From the NCBI GenBank assembly GCA_013368375.1, contig JAACJP010000037.1, positions 248,001-312,000 on the forward strand: 64,000 bases of DNA, written 5' to 3'. Position 1 is the stretch's first letter; the number at the start of each line of letters is the position of its first letter. The translations under genes were made by a program, and so were the position numbers. The notes beneath the pieces are model-generated. The model saw only the letters and a list, made by a program, of their open reading frames with translations, was not told the origin of the DNA and did no database searches. The DNA is from Tricholomella constricta. Lineage: Eukaryota; Basidiomycota; Agaricomycetes; Agaricales; Lyophyllaceae. Of this stretch, positions 36,146 to 48,130 are shown piece after piece.

Positions 36146-36689
36146 AGGGTTTTGATCGGATCTGTGTGCTTTCGCTTTGATTTACGCTTATACGTATACG
36201 TATACCGGGGCCCATGTATTGCTTTCGCTCATGCCTTTCGTTTTGTGCATTCTTCTTCTTCCCACCCTTTGTAGCCCAAGAACCTTCTGACAGCTGTAAC
36301 ATATTATGCCCCTGCTCACTCGCAGTTTGTTTCGCTACCCCGCCTCCCTCCTGCATCATTGTTATATCTTCGATGTAATTACAAGGACTGACTATTCCTT
36401 ATAAAATGTATCGACCTGATTTCCATTTCATTGTAGGTACAATCCGAACAATCCATTCTACACTCGAGTTATTTTTACCATCGCCCTGCTTCGTGACGTC
36501 ACCGCGTCATCGACACCTCAGAAACACAATCACATGCCAGGGTAAAACGTCTCGATCGAAAGCCTAAAACGCGTCATCGAAGAGCGTCGCGGAGGTATAT
36601 AAACTTGACTTGAGCACGAACGTCGCCCCCAACTCTTTCACCCCTTTTTACACCTACCAAACACACCCCACATACCCTACGCATATATC

Positions 36690-37179
36690 ATGTCTGCCGA
36701 CGGATCCCCCAAGTACGTTTATCGCGCTCTTGACACGATGCCTTCTAACGCGTCTTTATCGTCACCTCAGCAAGACCACCGGTCAGCTCCACTCGACCAA
36801 GGGCACCGTCGTTGAGACTGTAAGTGGAACGATTCGGCGAGCGAGCTGGTTGTATGCGCGATCTTTGCTCACCGTGCCATGCGTCTAGATTGGAAACCTG
36901 ACTGGTTCTGAATCGTGGCAGACCTCGGGTAAGAAGGAGCACGCCGAGGGCGAGGCTGAATACAAGGCGGCGCAGGCCAAGGGCTACGCGGAGGGTACCG
37001 TTGACCGTATCAGCGGTTACAAGGACTCTGTCGTAGGCGCTGTTACCGGCGACAAGGCCCAGCAGACTTCGGGTAGGTTTGGTTTATAACGTATTTCAGC
37101 GTTGTTCCTGATTGTTTTTGTAGGCGACGTGCAGAAGGAGAAGGGCAAGGCCCAACAGACGGTTAACGAGAACGTTTAG
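36690..37179 (+). CDS. CsbD-like stress protein (annotated in basidiomycetes as mismatch/cruciform DNA recognition protein)
   Basis: Four exons (36690-36712, 36771-36819, 36889-37072, 37124-37179) give 103 aa: small, hydrophilic, Lys/Glu/Gly/Gln-rich. The tract [20 protein letters not shown] is repeated in reworked form ([34 protein letters not shown]). This is the repeat pattern of the CsbD family, which includes the Ustilago Hmp1 DNA-cruciform-binding protein. Pyrimidine-rich leader and a compact promoter upstream suggest high expression; that is inference. Confidence 0.85.
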
Positions 37180-37342
37180 ACGCGTGAATCCTTTTTTTTT
37201 CCTTCTTTGCGGACTAGCACTTGTATGTACAATTACATTGGAAGATTGGACGTGGAATAGATTCATTGGATTGTGGAACATCAGATTAGATAAGGTTTAA
37301 GATCTGACTAGGCAGGCGTAGGCTGAGTTTCGTTTTACATCC

Positions 37343-38221
37343 ATGGCACGCCATCGACTTCAACGACTTCAAAGGCTCCCCGTAGAACTCTTGCTAGAGA
37401 TTCTGAGCTTTGCCGCTGCCAGGTCAGCGGGGAACTATCGGACTCTCCTGCTCGTTTCCAAAAAAATTGAGGGACTAGTGAAGCTTCACTGCCTGCAAGT
37501 CGTCCCAGTGGTGCTCGACGACTGCCAGCGGCTCCGCTCCTTCCACCACCTCCTCCAAACTTGCCCACAAGTCGCGAACCACGTACGTTACCTCTGGATT
37601 GTGGGCGAGGGACACACCTGCTGGCACCTCATTGACGCCATCCTCGCATCCTGCACGCGCATCGTGTCCCTAGCCTGCACCAGTCGCTCCCTCACCGCCC
37701 TCTGCTCCTCCTCCCCCTCCTCTCCCACCCCGCCAACCGCATGCACCGACCTCACCCTCATCGAGAGCTGGCACGCCTGGGACGACATCATCCAAACCCC
37801 GCACGGCCCAAAGCTGTGCGCGCAGCTCACGCGGCTCCGACTGCAAGAAGGGCTGACGCCACAATTCCCGCGGCACCTCTTCCCGCGCCTGACACACCTG
37901 GCATTCGCGTCGCGGCCCATCCGGGACTACCTCGCGCGGCACCTGGAGACGCTGAAGCCGCTGCGGCGGCTGCGGCACATCGTGGTGACGACGCTGTGGT
38001 GGCGCGACGGACTTGGACATGGCGGTTTATCACAATTTCCGGGCGGGGAGCTGTTGGAGATGGACGAGAGGCTGGAGGTGCTGGATTGTAAGAATGGATG
38101 GACGGAGCTTGGGGCGTGGAGGGATGGGGTTGGGGGCGGGTGGAGTCTTTGGGACCGGGCGAGGCTTGAGAGGAGGTCGATGGTGGTTTTCCAGGGGGCG
38201 TTCAAGGCTTTGGTTCGGTGA
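37343..38221 (+). CDS. F-box-like protein, intronless
   Basis: A single 292-aa exon with ATG at 37343. The N-terminus LQRLPVELLLEILSFAAARS followed by LLLVSKKIEGLVKLHCLQ is a recognisable F-box motif. The rest contains His/Leu-rich segments (SFHHLLQTCPQVANHVRYLW, LTRLRLQEGLTPQFPRHLF). An intronless gene is unusual for this window, where most genes carry several introns. Confidence 0.75.
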   Translation: MARHRLQRLQRLPVELLLEILSFAAARSAGNYRTLLLVSKKIEGLVKLHCLQVVPVVLDDCQRLRSFHHLLQTCPQVANHVRYLWIVGEGHTCWHLIDAILASCTRIVSLACTSRSLTALCSSSPSSPTPPTACTDLTLIESWHAWDDIIQTPHGPKLCAQLTRLRLQEGLTPQFPRHLFPRLTHLAFASRPIRDYLARHLETLKPLRRLRHIVVTTLWWRDGLGHGGLSQFPGGELLEMDERLEVLDCKNGWTELGAWRDGVGGGWSLWDRARLERRSMVVFQGAFKALVR

Positions 38222-38711
38222 TGATAAAACGATGATTCGAGGGTGGGATTTGTTGTCTTTTGTACTTTGTTTTTGTGCGTTTTGTTACTCTTTTCCTGGA
38301 TGTGCTGATTGGATGTCGGTTTTTCTAGTTTATGTATAATACTCGTGTACGCAGGCCGAACCTCGCAATCAGGGTCTTTCGCAAGGTGCAAGATGCTGGA
38401 CTGTGCTCAGTGCTCTCACGTCGACTCGACTTCGCTCGCCCATCAAGTCTCTGGCTCTGCTCCCAGACATGATATTCAGGGGGGTACTCCGTCACCTTAC
38501 ATGTGTGCATGGAGGCTGGACGTGTCATGCTCCTGCGATTTACAAGGCGCACTAAAGTTGTAACCCGATGTACGTCACTTGACATTGATCAGGGCCGGAA
38601 ACCCGCTCCGAGGTTTATCCATCTCACCACCATGACCATGAGTGCTTCTCGTATTGCCGCTCCAAGTTCAAATTCTCACACTCGAGCTCCTTGTCTGGAA
38701 CTACCATCATC

Positions 38712-41700
38712 ATGACCGAGGTCCAAACCATACAGCTCAACGAGGGCTGGTCCTGGAAGCAGCGCGCTGTTGCCTTGTCCCCCGACGTGCTCGACGTGCT
38801 CAACGAGCTCCAGCTGCCTTCACATGACGGAAGTAATAGTACAACTAGCCATAGTATACAGGAAGGATGGAGGGCGGCGCAAGCTTACCCATCTGAGATC
38901 CACGTTGAGCTGCTCAAGGCCGGACTTATTCCTGACCCGTACGTCGGCTTCAACGAACACAAGGTCCAATGTAAGTCCCCACTTTGATGCCACAGCCGAG
39001 GCCCCCCTCTCGACTCAACTCGAACTCTTTGATCCGACTTGGCTTACATTGCAGGGATTGGCGATGTGGAGTGGCTTTACAAGTGCTCGTTTCCGTTCAC
39101 CACACCTGCTGCACATCGGTACGCCGTTCTGGAGTTCGAGGGGCTCGATACAGTCTGCGACGTCTACCTCGTAAGCTCAGACTCTCGAGGAAGCCGAATA
39201 AAATAAAATAAACAACAACTATCTATCGGGCAGAACGGCACGAAGATCCTTTCAACGGACAACCAGTTCCAGACTCACTCCTGCCAGATTTTGCTTGATG
39301 ATGCCAGCACCGACACCAACACCAGGCCGGTGCTATTGCTCAAGGGGGAGACGGAGGAGAATACTCTTCTCCTGCACTTCAAGTCCGCAAAGGCCCTGGC
39401 CAAGGCCGAAGAGGCCAAGTACGGCAAGGTACGCGCGGGCTCGACCAACCTCGGCGATCCCAGCCGCGTCTACGTCCGCAAGGCGCAGTACGATTGGCGG
39501 TGAGTCGTCGTCTCATCCTCGACTTTTGTATAGTATAAATATACCCCATCTCAACGCTACACACGACGGACGGGCAGGTGGGACTGGGTACGCGCCGCAA
39601 AACCCTCTAACTACCACTCCACCCGAGAAACTGACGATAGGCGGCCTGTTTGCTAGGGTCCAGAACTGATGACGGCCGGTCCGTACCGCCCCATCACGCT
39701 CAAGACTTACTCCGCCCGCATCAAAGACGTCCACACCCGCGCGCATGCCGCAGTGCTCGACGAGGTCTCTGGGGCCCGAAAGCCCGTCTTGAAGCTCGAC
39801 GTCATGCTCGACGGGGCTCTGGCACGGTATGATGAGGGACTGGTGCAGGCGCTCGAGGTCGAGGTCGTGCTGAGGGACGCCGGGTCCGGGCATGAGATCA
39901 GGCGCGCGCTGGTCCCCCTGGCGCAGGCTCTGCGGGATGCGACGGCCACGGACACGGACACGGACACGGACACGGACACGGACACGGACACCACTACGGC
40001 GACGGTCCCCGCGGCGGTGCTCATCCGCGACGCTGTGGAGTGGAAGTTTGCGCCCGAAGAGGGTGTGGGGCTGTGGTGGCCTGTGGGGTACGGAGAACAG
40101 AAGCTGTACGATGTGGAGGTTCGTCTGCTTGGCCCTGTGCGTACCTGTCCTCCCTCCCTTCCCCCCCTTCATGAGTTTCATTTTCTGAAATCTGTTATCA
40201 ATGTTTTTTTTTTGTTGATTGAGGTAGAACGGGGAAGTGGTCGATAGGCAGGTGAAGCGCACGGGGTTCCGCCATGTGGAGCTGGTGCAGGAGCCGCTCG
40301 TCGATGCGGACCGGTATGGCAAGGGGACGTCGTTCGTGTTTGAGGTTAATGGGGTGCGTATATTCGCCGGAGGTTAGTTGCCCTTGCCTTTCCCCTCTTC
40401 CGAAATTAGGCGATGAATGTAGTATCGATCTTGTGTCCCCAGGCTCGAACTGGATCCCGGCAGACAACTTCCTGACGACCATCTCGGACGCGCGGTACCG
40501 CGCCTGGCTCACGCTCCTGCGCGACGGGCACCAGAACATGGTGCGCGTCTGGGGCGGGGGCGTGTACGAGCCTGATGTGTTTTACGACATCTGCGATGGT
40601 ATGTCCCTCCCCCCCTCCCCCGTCCCCCCTCTCGAGATTAAAGATCGAGATACTCATGGCGACTAGAGCTGGGGATCTTGGTGTGGCAGGACTTCCAGTT
40701 CGCGTGTGGGGTGTACCCGGCGCACGAGGGGTTCGTGCGGAGCGTGCGCGGGGAGGCGGAGCAGAACGTGAGGCGGCTGAGGCACCATCCTGCCCTGGCG
40801 CTGTTCTGTGGGAACAATGAGGACTACCAGATGGTGCTGCAGTGGGGCGGTGCGTTCCTTCCTTTCATCTCTCCACCCACCCACCCACACACACACATAT
40901 ATATATATTATATGACTATATGACTTCAAACCTGACTCTGAATCACACAGACACAGCGGACCTGCCGGCGCGGAAGCTCTATGAGGAGGTGTTCCCGGAG
41001 ATTGTAGCAGCGCTGACGGACCCGCCAGTGCCGTACCACCGCGGCTCGCCCTACGGCGGGGAGGGCTGGGACACGGCGGACCCCACCGTCGGGGACGTGC
41101 ACCAGTGGAACGTCTGGGGCGGCAAGGAGCTCTTGTACCAGGACTATGATGTCCTCGGGGGCCGGTTCGTCAGGTGCGTTTGGCTGCTGTTCCCCCTTCT
41201 CCTGTTCTGCCCCCGTCCCTCCCCTCTCCCCCCTCCCCCCCCGGGGAAAGGTTACATGGCGCGCGCTGACGTGGTGTATGTTGCTGGGGCAGCGAGTTTG
41301 GAGTCCCGTCGATGCCTGACCTGCGGACGATCGCGCACTGGATGGGTAGTGCTGGTGCCTCGAAGGCGGAGTGGCACGCGCAGTCGAAGGTGATGGCGCA
41401 ACACACCAAGGCTGGGAGCTTCGAGCGCCGCTTTGCGATCCTCTTGAACGAGAATTTTAGGATCACAGGCGATTTTGAGAGGTGCGTGGGTTTCCGTGGG
41501 GAATTGAGGTTGGGCGCCCGCTGACGGGGAGGGGGGGTGGGTTAGCCATGTTTATAACACCCAGATCATGCAGGCGGAGGCTGTTGGGTATGCCTACCAG
41601 GCTTGGAGGCGCGCGTGGCAAGGGCGGGGCAAAGAATTTGTGCGTTCCCAAAGCGGCGATGCGTTTCAATGGCTATTTAAAATTGGCACTCTTTGGGTTC

Positions 41701-42736
41701 GGGTTAGACTTCCGGGGTTCTGGTGTGGCAGTTGAACGACTGCTGGCCCGGCACCTCGTGGGCGATCGCAGACTACTTTGTGAGTTTATTATCACTAGCC
41801 ATTCTCGTCAACCCGATCGAACTTGAACTCATGGCGGAATAAAAAATCATTTGAATTATTATTTATGCCAAGCTCCGGCCCAAGCCAGCGTATTTCGCGA
41901 TTAAGCGCCAGCTCGCGCCTGTGACTGTCAACATCTCTAGGACGGTAGGCTCCAGCAGCAGTCGCAGTCCTCGTGTCCTAACAAGCACTCTGTATAACTA
42001 ACTAATTGTACAGGTCCACAAGAACCGAGCGAACGATCGACCCCGTCAGGTACGTCCAGTAACCTTTTTCTTCTCAAGTACATAGACTCACCCGCCCCCA
42101 TAGTTCTACGAATTCGGCGCCATCCAGTCCCGCTCCGCCACGCTCGACGTCTGGGCCACAAACGCCACGCTCCGTCCCCTCACAGGCTTGACACTGGAGC
42201 TCCACTTCTACGACCTCAACGTCGACGGCAACAACTCCAGATCCAGCTGGACACACAGCGAGGTACAACACGCCGTCGCGCTGCGCCCGAACCAGAGCAC
42301 GGAGCTCCTCGCCGCGATACCGTGCCCTGGGCCTCCCCAGAACCAGGACCAGAACCAGGACGGCAGCGCACAGTGGACGGCCTCCCACTCAGTCGTGGTG
42401 AGCGCACGCCTGGTCGACGCCGCAGGGCGCGTGGTGGCGCGCTGCGCGGATTGGCCACAGCCGTATCGGTACCTTGCTGTGCCGGACCCGGGGGTGCGCG
42501 TGCAGCGGGTGGAGGGGGAGAGGGTCGTGGTGAGTGTGGAGCGGCCTGTTAAGGGCTTGTGGTTGAGTGTGCGGGGGGAGCAGGGGGAGGAGGGAAGGGA
42601 AGGGGAGGACGCGGTGTGGAGCGATAATGCGCTGGATGTCGTGCCTGGCGACGCCCAGACTGTCGAAGCGAAGGGGTTGGGGGGTAGGAGGATTTGGGTG
42701 GCGTACCTTGGGAAGGAGAAGGCTTCTGTTTTGTGA
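38712..42736 (+). CDS. Beta-mannosidase (glycoside hydrolase family 2)
   Basis: Releases terminal beta-mannose from manno-oligosaccharides and N-glycan cores. No signal peptide, so intracellular type B is likely. The start at 38712 gives MTEVQTIQLNEGWSWKQ. GH2 marks are YVGFNEHKVQWIGDVEWLY, the sandwich-domain QYDWRWDWGPEL, GSNWIPADNFL, HQNMVRVWGGGVYEPDVFYD, the acid/base Glu in FCGNNED, the nucleophile Glu in SEFGVPSMP, and LVWQLNDCWPGTSWAIADYF. About a dozen introns; several carry C-rich runs. The final domain ends near GRRIWVAYLGKEKASVL. A (Thr-Asp)7 run sits in a loop of the middle beta-sandwich region. Confidence 0.92.
39948..39989 (+). repeat. Coding hexanucleotide repeat (ACGGAC)7 in beta-mannosidase
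   Basis: Seven perfect ACGGAC units in frame encode alternating Thr-Asp. The length is a multiple of three, so changes in copy number would keep the frame. Confidence 0.9.
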
Positions 42737-42957
42737 GATTGGTATGGAATGATGTCCTCTGCACGATTGAATTGAATTGAATAAGCGTGAACGGTAAAGA
42801 ATAGCTGTGGTGTATGCGGGATATAGGTACATATATCTATGTAGATGCCAGTCGTGTTCTCCATAGTCTATTTCAAAGTCGCGCCGTGCTGGTTGAGGGT
42901 GCGTATGGATCGGGTCGGACCTTGCGGCAAACACGCCCTTTATTCTTCTTGCCAAAT

Positions 42958-43428
42958 TTAACTGAACAAGCCTAATAAGTCCCTTGCAAAAGCAGACGCA
43001 TCCAACTTGGGCCCCGTACCTTGCTTCAACCTCCGAGGCTTGGGTGGCAGCTCGAGCTCCTCAATCCGCGATGCAGTGGTATCAGCAAACCCCCCACCAG
43101 CTAGGCCTTGTCGGTGCCGTTTATCCTTATCCTTATCCTTCAACCTCATCCCCCCACAATGCTCACACATATGGCACACCCCATCCCCATCCTTACACCC
43201 CCCGAGCTTATCATACCAATACTCGTTCCTCAATTTCTCGATCTGCGACTGCGACTGCGGGCGCACGGCATGCTTGTCCAGGGCGCGCTCAAAGGTCGCC
43301 ACGGCCTTTTCCGTGTCCCCGATGTCGTGCCCTGCGATGCGCATGTAGGCGGCGAAGACGCCGGGGACGGTTATGCTTGCGTTTGTGGAGAGGAGGTCGA
43401 GGACGGCTTGCTCGATGTTGCTGAGCAT
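42958..43428 (-). CDS. Small CxxC protein, copy 1 (unknown family)
   Basis: 156 aa from ATG at 43428; a longer upstream frame has no ATG. It starts MLSNIEQAVLDLLSTN and has AAYMRIAGH then AVATFERALDKH, two helices resembling a TPR-like hairpin. A CHMCEHCGG cluster (C-x2-C-x2-C) suggests metal binding. A basic tail (KDKDKDKRHRQ, PPKPRRLKQ) follows. The protein at 44640-45155 is clearly related over the first 90 residues. Function not recognised. Confidence 0.65.
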   Translation of the reverse strand: MLSNIEQAVLDLLSTNASITVPGVFAAYMRIAGHDIGDTEKAVATFERALDKHAVRPQSQSQIEKLRNEYWYDKLGGCKDGDGVCHMCEHCGGMRLKDKDKDKRHRQGLAGGGFADTTASRIEELELPPKPRRLKQGTGPKLDASAFARDLLGLFS

Positions 43429-43709
43429 CGTGGAGGGATCGTGGACGGCAAAGGGCAAGTGGCAAGAGGCAAGAGGCAAGGAGAGGTAGAGGCCCAGGTC
43501 CAGAGCCCGGCTTTATATAAGACAAAGGGTGGAAGTCGAGGACCACCCCAGTCTCGCTCTGGTCACCGGTCAACGAAAAATATTCTTCAATTATGTCATC
43601 ATCAATTCATGCCACACGTCCAGGGGATGAAGATAAGATCAACCCCGGAGCACTTGGCTGTGACATAAGAAGAATACTGGTCGATGATAACCGATAATCT
43701 ACTTACGCT

Positions 43710-44093
43710 TCACCGACGTGACTTTAGAATCAGCTGCCAGTGCCTCACTTGGAGTAGGAACACTCCAACCGCCCCAGCCGTAAGATCAAAACATCGCGCA
43801 CCAACTTGCAGGTCAACATCAGGGTCGAATAACCTGTCGGTATTATCCTTGACATGTCGAATGCACTTGCAGAACAGGCACGCAGGGAACGGCGGGTGCG
43901 AAAGAATACTCGCGCGGGGATGAATTGCTTGATCACGCCCCACGAGGGTGATGCGGTTCAAACTCTCCTGTAGAGGGCTACAACATCGACAACTCTATCA
44001 GCATTTGGTATGCCAAAAGGAAGGACCTAACCTTCCCAGCTTAAGCTCATCCTCCCTGCCATTAGCAAGCGCGTAAAGAACACCGTTACGACG
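43710..44093 (-). CDS. Hypothetical small Cys-containing protein (partial model)
   Basis: Two exons join in phase: about 44093-44032 (RNGVLYALANGREDELKLG) and 43977-43710, with a 54-nt intron. The second exon carries PFPACLFCKCIRHVKDNTD and DVDLQVGARCFDLTAGAVG before TGA. The start codon was not found, so an upstream exon is probably missing. It lies between the two CxxC paralogues on the same strand but is not obviously related to them. Confidence 0.35.
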
Positions 44094-44639
44094 CCTGGTA
44101 TCGTCATTCCTTACCGGCGGTGTTCATTGTTTCCAATCAGAAAGGCATTGCCGCCCCGGGAGTCGTAGGCAGGCAGGCAGGCAAGAGTGCATATATTTAA
44201 AAGTACAAATGTTCTGCACAGACAAGTGGGGTCAGTTTTCTTTTTGTAGGGCGGATAGAAAGGGGGACGAACCATAATGTACAATACTACATACAGTTGT
44301 GATGCTCGGATGGGTTGTTGATCGTGATGTAAGGATGGAATGATGGACAGTTTGTACATGGTGAAAGAACCGGGATCGCTGGAAGTGCGATCCGTCGTAA
44401 GAAATAATTAATGATATGCCTAGACAACCGGTGCACTCACTGGATAGGAATTATGATACAGTGGGGAAAAGTGGACTCATGTTGATAATGATGCTGGATG
44501 ATGTACAGTGTATGATCGACCGCATGAGGAGTGACAAGAAGATTTCTTTCGAGAGGAATCAGTCGGACAGGATGCGAAGGTGGCACGAGAAAATTCACGA
44601 ATGAGACGCATATCGGGAATCCGCGCCAAATACGGGATC

Positions 44640-45155
44640 TCATGGCGAGGAAGCGCTCGTCGACGGACCATAAGGATCGAACGCAATAGCCTTGCGAGTG
44701 TGTTGCTTAATCTTCGTTCTTCTCCTTCTCTTCGCCTTCTTCGTCGGGGGAGCTAGCAGCATAATCAGCGCACATCGAATCGCCCATACGTGAGAGGATA
44801 GCCTACCCGAATGAGCCGTAATTTTTCTCAAGTTCTCTTCAAACATGTCCGGGTCATCGATGAACTGCTGTACGAGGTCGACACAACACGGACAGCAATG
44901 CTGCTTCCCGCCCCAGTCAAACATGCTCTTCCAGTAATCCTGCCTGAGTTCTGCGACGAGCTTGGCGGACGTCGAGTCGACCTGGTCCTTGGAGTCGGGG
45001 TGCTTGTCCATGGCACGCTCGAACGCGGTCAGGACATCCATTGACTGATGCTTGAATCCCGCGACGCGGACGTAGGCGGCTAGAACGTTCGCGACTACTA
45101 CTTCCTTGTTGGCTGCGAGAACGTCGGCGACGGCGCGTTCAATGTTACTCCGCAT
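44640..45155 (-). CDS. Small CxxC protein, copy 2 (unknown family)
   Basis: Starts MRSNIERAVADVLAANK at 45155, parallel to copy 1. It then has AAYVRVAGFKHQSMDVLTAF, FERAMDKH, LRQDYWKSMFDWGG and the Cys cluster HCCPCCVDL. An in-frame 54-nt segment (about 44799-44752, beginning GTAGGC and ending CTGCTAG) looks like an intron. The tail is strongly basic (KKAKRRRRTKIKQH), a likely nuclear localisation signal. Length is 171 codons unspliced, about 153 if spliced. Function not recognised. Confidence 0.65.
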   Translation of the reverse strand: MRSNIERAVADVLAANKEVVVANVLAAYVRVAGFKHQSMDVLTAFERAMDKHPDSKDQVDSTSAKLVAELRQDYWKSMFDWGGKQHCCPCCVDLVQQFIDDPDMFEENLRKITAHSGRLSSHVWAIRCALIMLLAPPTKKAKRRRRTKIKQHTRKAIAFDPYGPSTSASSP

Positions 45156-45769
45156 GGCGGTAGGTTAAGAGACCTTGAAGTAAAAACCCGGTGATATCGC
45201 TTGTTATGTCCACTAGTATCAATCTGAGGAAGATTATAAACATTGCGATGGAAGACGGGCAACACGAGACGAGAAGAAAAAGAAAAGACGCGAGGCCTAG
45301 GACCGGTATCTCTCTCGTAGACGACACGCGTGTAACTGGTTTCACAGATAATCGCCTAGAACAATCCCAGTGCGTCTATACAGTCCTACCACATGAGATG
45401 TAGAACTTTCGAGGAAAGACACACGGTTGCACAGCACAGTAACTCGGCGAATACTGACCCTGAGTAATGCTAGGCCCGTTCTACAAGGTAAACGGCAGTC
45501 AAAGGCAGGCTGTGTTCAGCGTGGTCGATGTTGGAGGTGATGGAGAGGTGTTTGGAGACGAGGCTCATCATCAGCGTCACATTTTCTCGTGACTTTCGTG
45601 AGCTGATCACGTGCATGTCACTCTTTCTGTCTCCTGCCACCATTGTGCAGGAACTTCCGGGGTGCGTGGCCACAGCGAGCTATTGTCTGTGGCAGCTCCG
45701 AGACTTAGACTTGGACTTGGGCTATAACCCGTTGGACCGGTAGAACCGCTCTAAAAATTCCTCTCTGCT
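45156..45769. promoter_or_regulatory. Divergent spacer, CxxC copy 2 and RCE1
   Basis: A 614-bp region between start codons facing away from each other. No specific site was identified; small ORFs inside lack support. Confidence 0.4.
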
Positions 45770-47241
45770 ATGACACTCGTTTTTCAGTCTCCACCCATTT
45801 CGACGTCCACATCCCACTTGCTCACCTTCCTCTTCGCCTTCTGCTATGTCGGCTCTCTCTACATCTCCAAAAACGCGCGGCTTTCGTTTGCCAAGCATTC
45901 ACTGAAGACGTATATTCGGTTTCCGCGTGCAAGATACGTGAATGAACGCTGGAGGGACGACCCCGACGTTATACGTGCCCGTTTAGCTGCTGTCACGATG
46001 GCCACGGTTCTATGCTGTGGCCTGGTTTTTGGTATCCTGCGGTCCTTCGTCGGAGACAGGCCACACGTGAGTGTACATGATATCTATCCCGTGAAATGAC
46101 TTCATAGAGACATTTTGTAGGGCTTGGAACTATCCGTGGAGACTACGATCTCGCGTCTGGGCCTCAGATGGTATCGTATGGACATGGATTCCTTATATCC
46201 TCATCTCGTCACGCCGATTCTATTTCTTGGACCACTCTACGCTATGTACTTGGGGCAAGACCTTCCGTTTCAAGCGAACTGGTCATTCCGAGCCGACGTG
46301 ATATTCAAATTCTTGTCATGGCAAGGAATTAGAAACTACGTGGTTGTAAGTTGTCTGTTCTAGTGTCTTCTCGAACGAAAGATCACGGAACGGTCCTGGT
46401 TTCGGTGTTACATGCAATGTCGCGTCTCGTGACGTATGACCAGGGACAATTAGCATGACGTCTCCCAAGATCTCCCATTCGTCCCTGTTCCCTGTTCGTT
46501 AGCTTGCGACATGGGCTCACCTGTTCCGTCTCGCAGGCACCGATCACGGAAGAAATCGTTTTCAGAGCATGCGTCATAGCCGTGTACCACATGTCCGGTG
46601 CTTCCACCAAACGCATGATCTTCCTGGGGCCTTTATCTTTCGGGCTCGGTGCGTGTCCCGTCCATCTCCCGTAACGTCAGCTTCGATCCGCTGACCCTCA
46701 CTTGGCTTCTGACGCATCTGCACCTTGCACCTTCCCGTTATACAGCACATGCCCACCACGCATGGGACACCTTCAACCGCTACGGTCGAACCGCCAGCGC
46801 GGCTAAACGTGCCATTTTCATGAGCTGTGCGTCCTACGTCGCCTCCTCCGTGATAGCGTTCATCGTTAACTCTCAATCCAGTGTTCCAACTCTCATACAC
46901 GACCCTTTTCGGATTCCACTCCTCCTATCTCTTCGTCCGCACCGGGTCAATATACCCGCCCATCTCCGCTCACATCTTCTGCAACATCATGGGCGTCCCC
47001 GAGCTCATGTGGGAGCTTCGGACCTACGCTCACCGTAAGACAGGTCAGTCATCTCCCACTATCTGCGTTGTCTTCGCGCCCAGGGTCTGGGCATATTGAA
47101 CAAACGAACGAATTTTGAATGTTAGCTATATTATTTGCCTATGTCCTTGGAGTCGTGGGCTTTGTGTACACGCTGGAGCCGTGGACGCGCTATGGTGGGT
47201 TATATTGGCGCGATCGTCCGTATGCCAATATGTCCTACTAG
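45770..47241 (+). CDS. RCE1: CAAX prenyl protease 2 (Rce1)
   Basis: ER membrane protease that removes the last three residues of farnesylated or geranylgeranylated CAAX proteins such as Ras. The start is ATG at 45770. Membrane-spanning segments occur at LLTFLFAFCYVGSLYI and ATVLCCGLVFGIL. The catalytic core is APITEEIVFRACVIAVYH (Glu-Glu-x3-Arg), LSFGLAHAHHAWDTF and ISAHIFCNIMGVPE, carrying the conserved Glu and His residues. It ends GLYWRDRPYANMSY with TAG at 47239-47241. Introns interrupt after DRPH, NYVV and inside FGLAH, among others. Confidence 0.93.
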
Positions 47242-48130
47242 GCTTTGACTTTGACTTGGGCTTGGACTTGGATGGAGGAGTGCCTTTGATTTAATTTATG
47301 ACAATTTAAATATGGATGGATGCATTGCTTGCTAAATAATTCCTTGTTTAATCCATATGAAGGGCCGGGGGGCGGGACGAAATGACTTGAGGCGGCCTAT
47401 GAGGTAAATAATAAGAAGGATCCCTCGGTTGATACACGAGATTGAAGCGACATCGCGTCAATTCCTGCAGAAACCTTGACATTGACAGGATACCTGTGCC
47501 CCCTGCAGAATCAGCTGATCATGACGAGACAATAAAGTCCTATGTAGGTGGCAGCGAGAACCCTCAGCACCTATATTTCTTTACCGCCACTGCCACTGGA
47601 TCCACCTTCGTACTCACGGCGGAAGGATCAGCTGAAGGTCCGGCCGTCACAAAAGGTATATGGGACAGTGGACACCAATATAGGCCAGGGGCAGGCTACA
47701 GGCTAGGGAGTAATTGAGAGAACCGAGCGACGTCATGATCACTGATCAGTAACTCAGTACCGACAGTCCGGGCGACTCCGCAGCGAGAGCAACAGGACAG
47801 CTTTCCGACAACGACCAGCAACCCAGCAGGTCACCTGAGCTCGCGGGACCGGTCATGGGGTATATGAAGGCCGGTGCCAGGATCTCACCTACGTGTAGTG
47901 GCTCCTTGCAATTGTGAGGTACTGGGGCCTTTTCACGAAAGGGGGAATATGAATGACGTCGCATGGCTTACTTACACCTTTGCAACTTCGGCCTTCGGTC
48001 TTCAGGCTTCAGGAGCGGATGGATTTGAGTATGAAATATTGACGGTGTCAAAAGCGCAATGTGTTCGTGTTATGTGTAAAATCTATTCCATTGGCTAGTA
48101 ACCAACCGTCGAGCCCGCCGTCGTCAACGA
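47242..48130. other. 3'-to-3' spacer
   Basis: Between the RCE1 stop and the ATP synthase f stop. A 91-codon plus-strand frame at 47442 lacks an ATG and known motifs. Nothing else supported. Confidence 0.45.

Noticed and set aside
42208..42955. Long minus-strand ORFs over the beta-mannosidase 3' end
   Set aside because: GC-rich antisense shadows of the GH2 C-terminal exons, without their own motifs.
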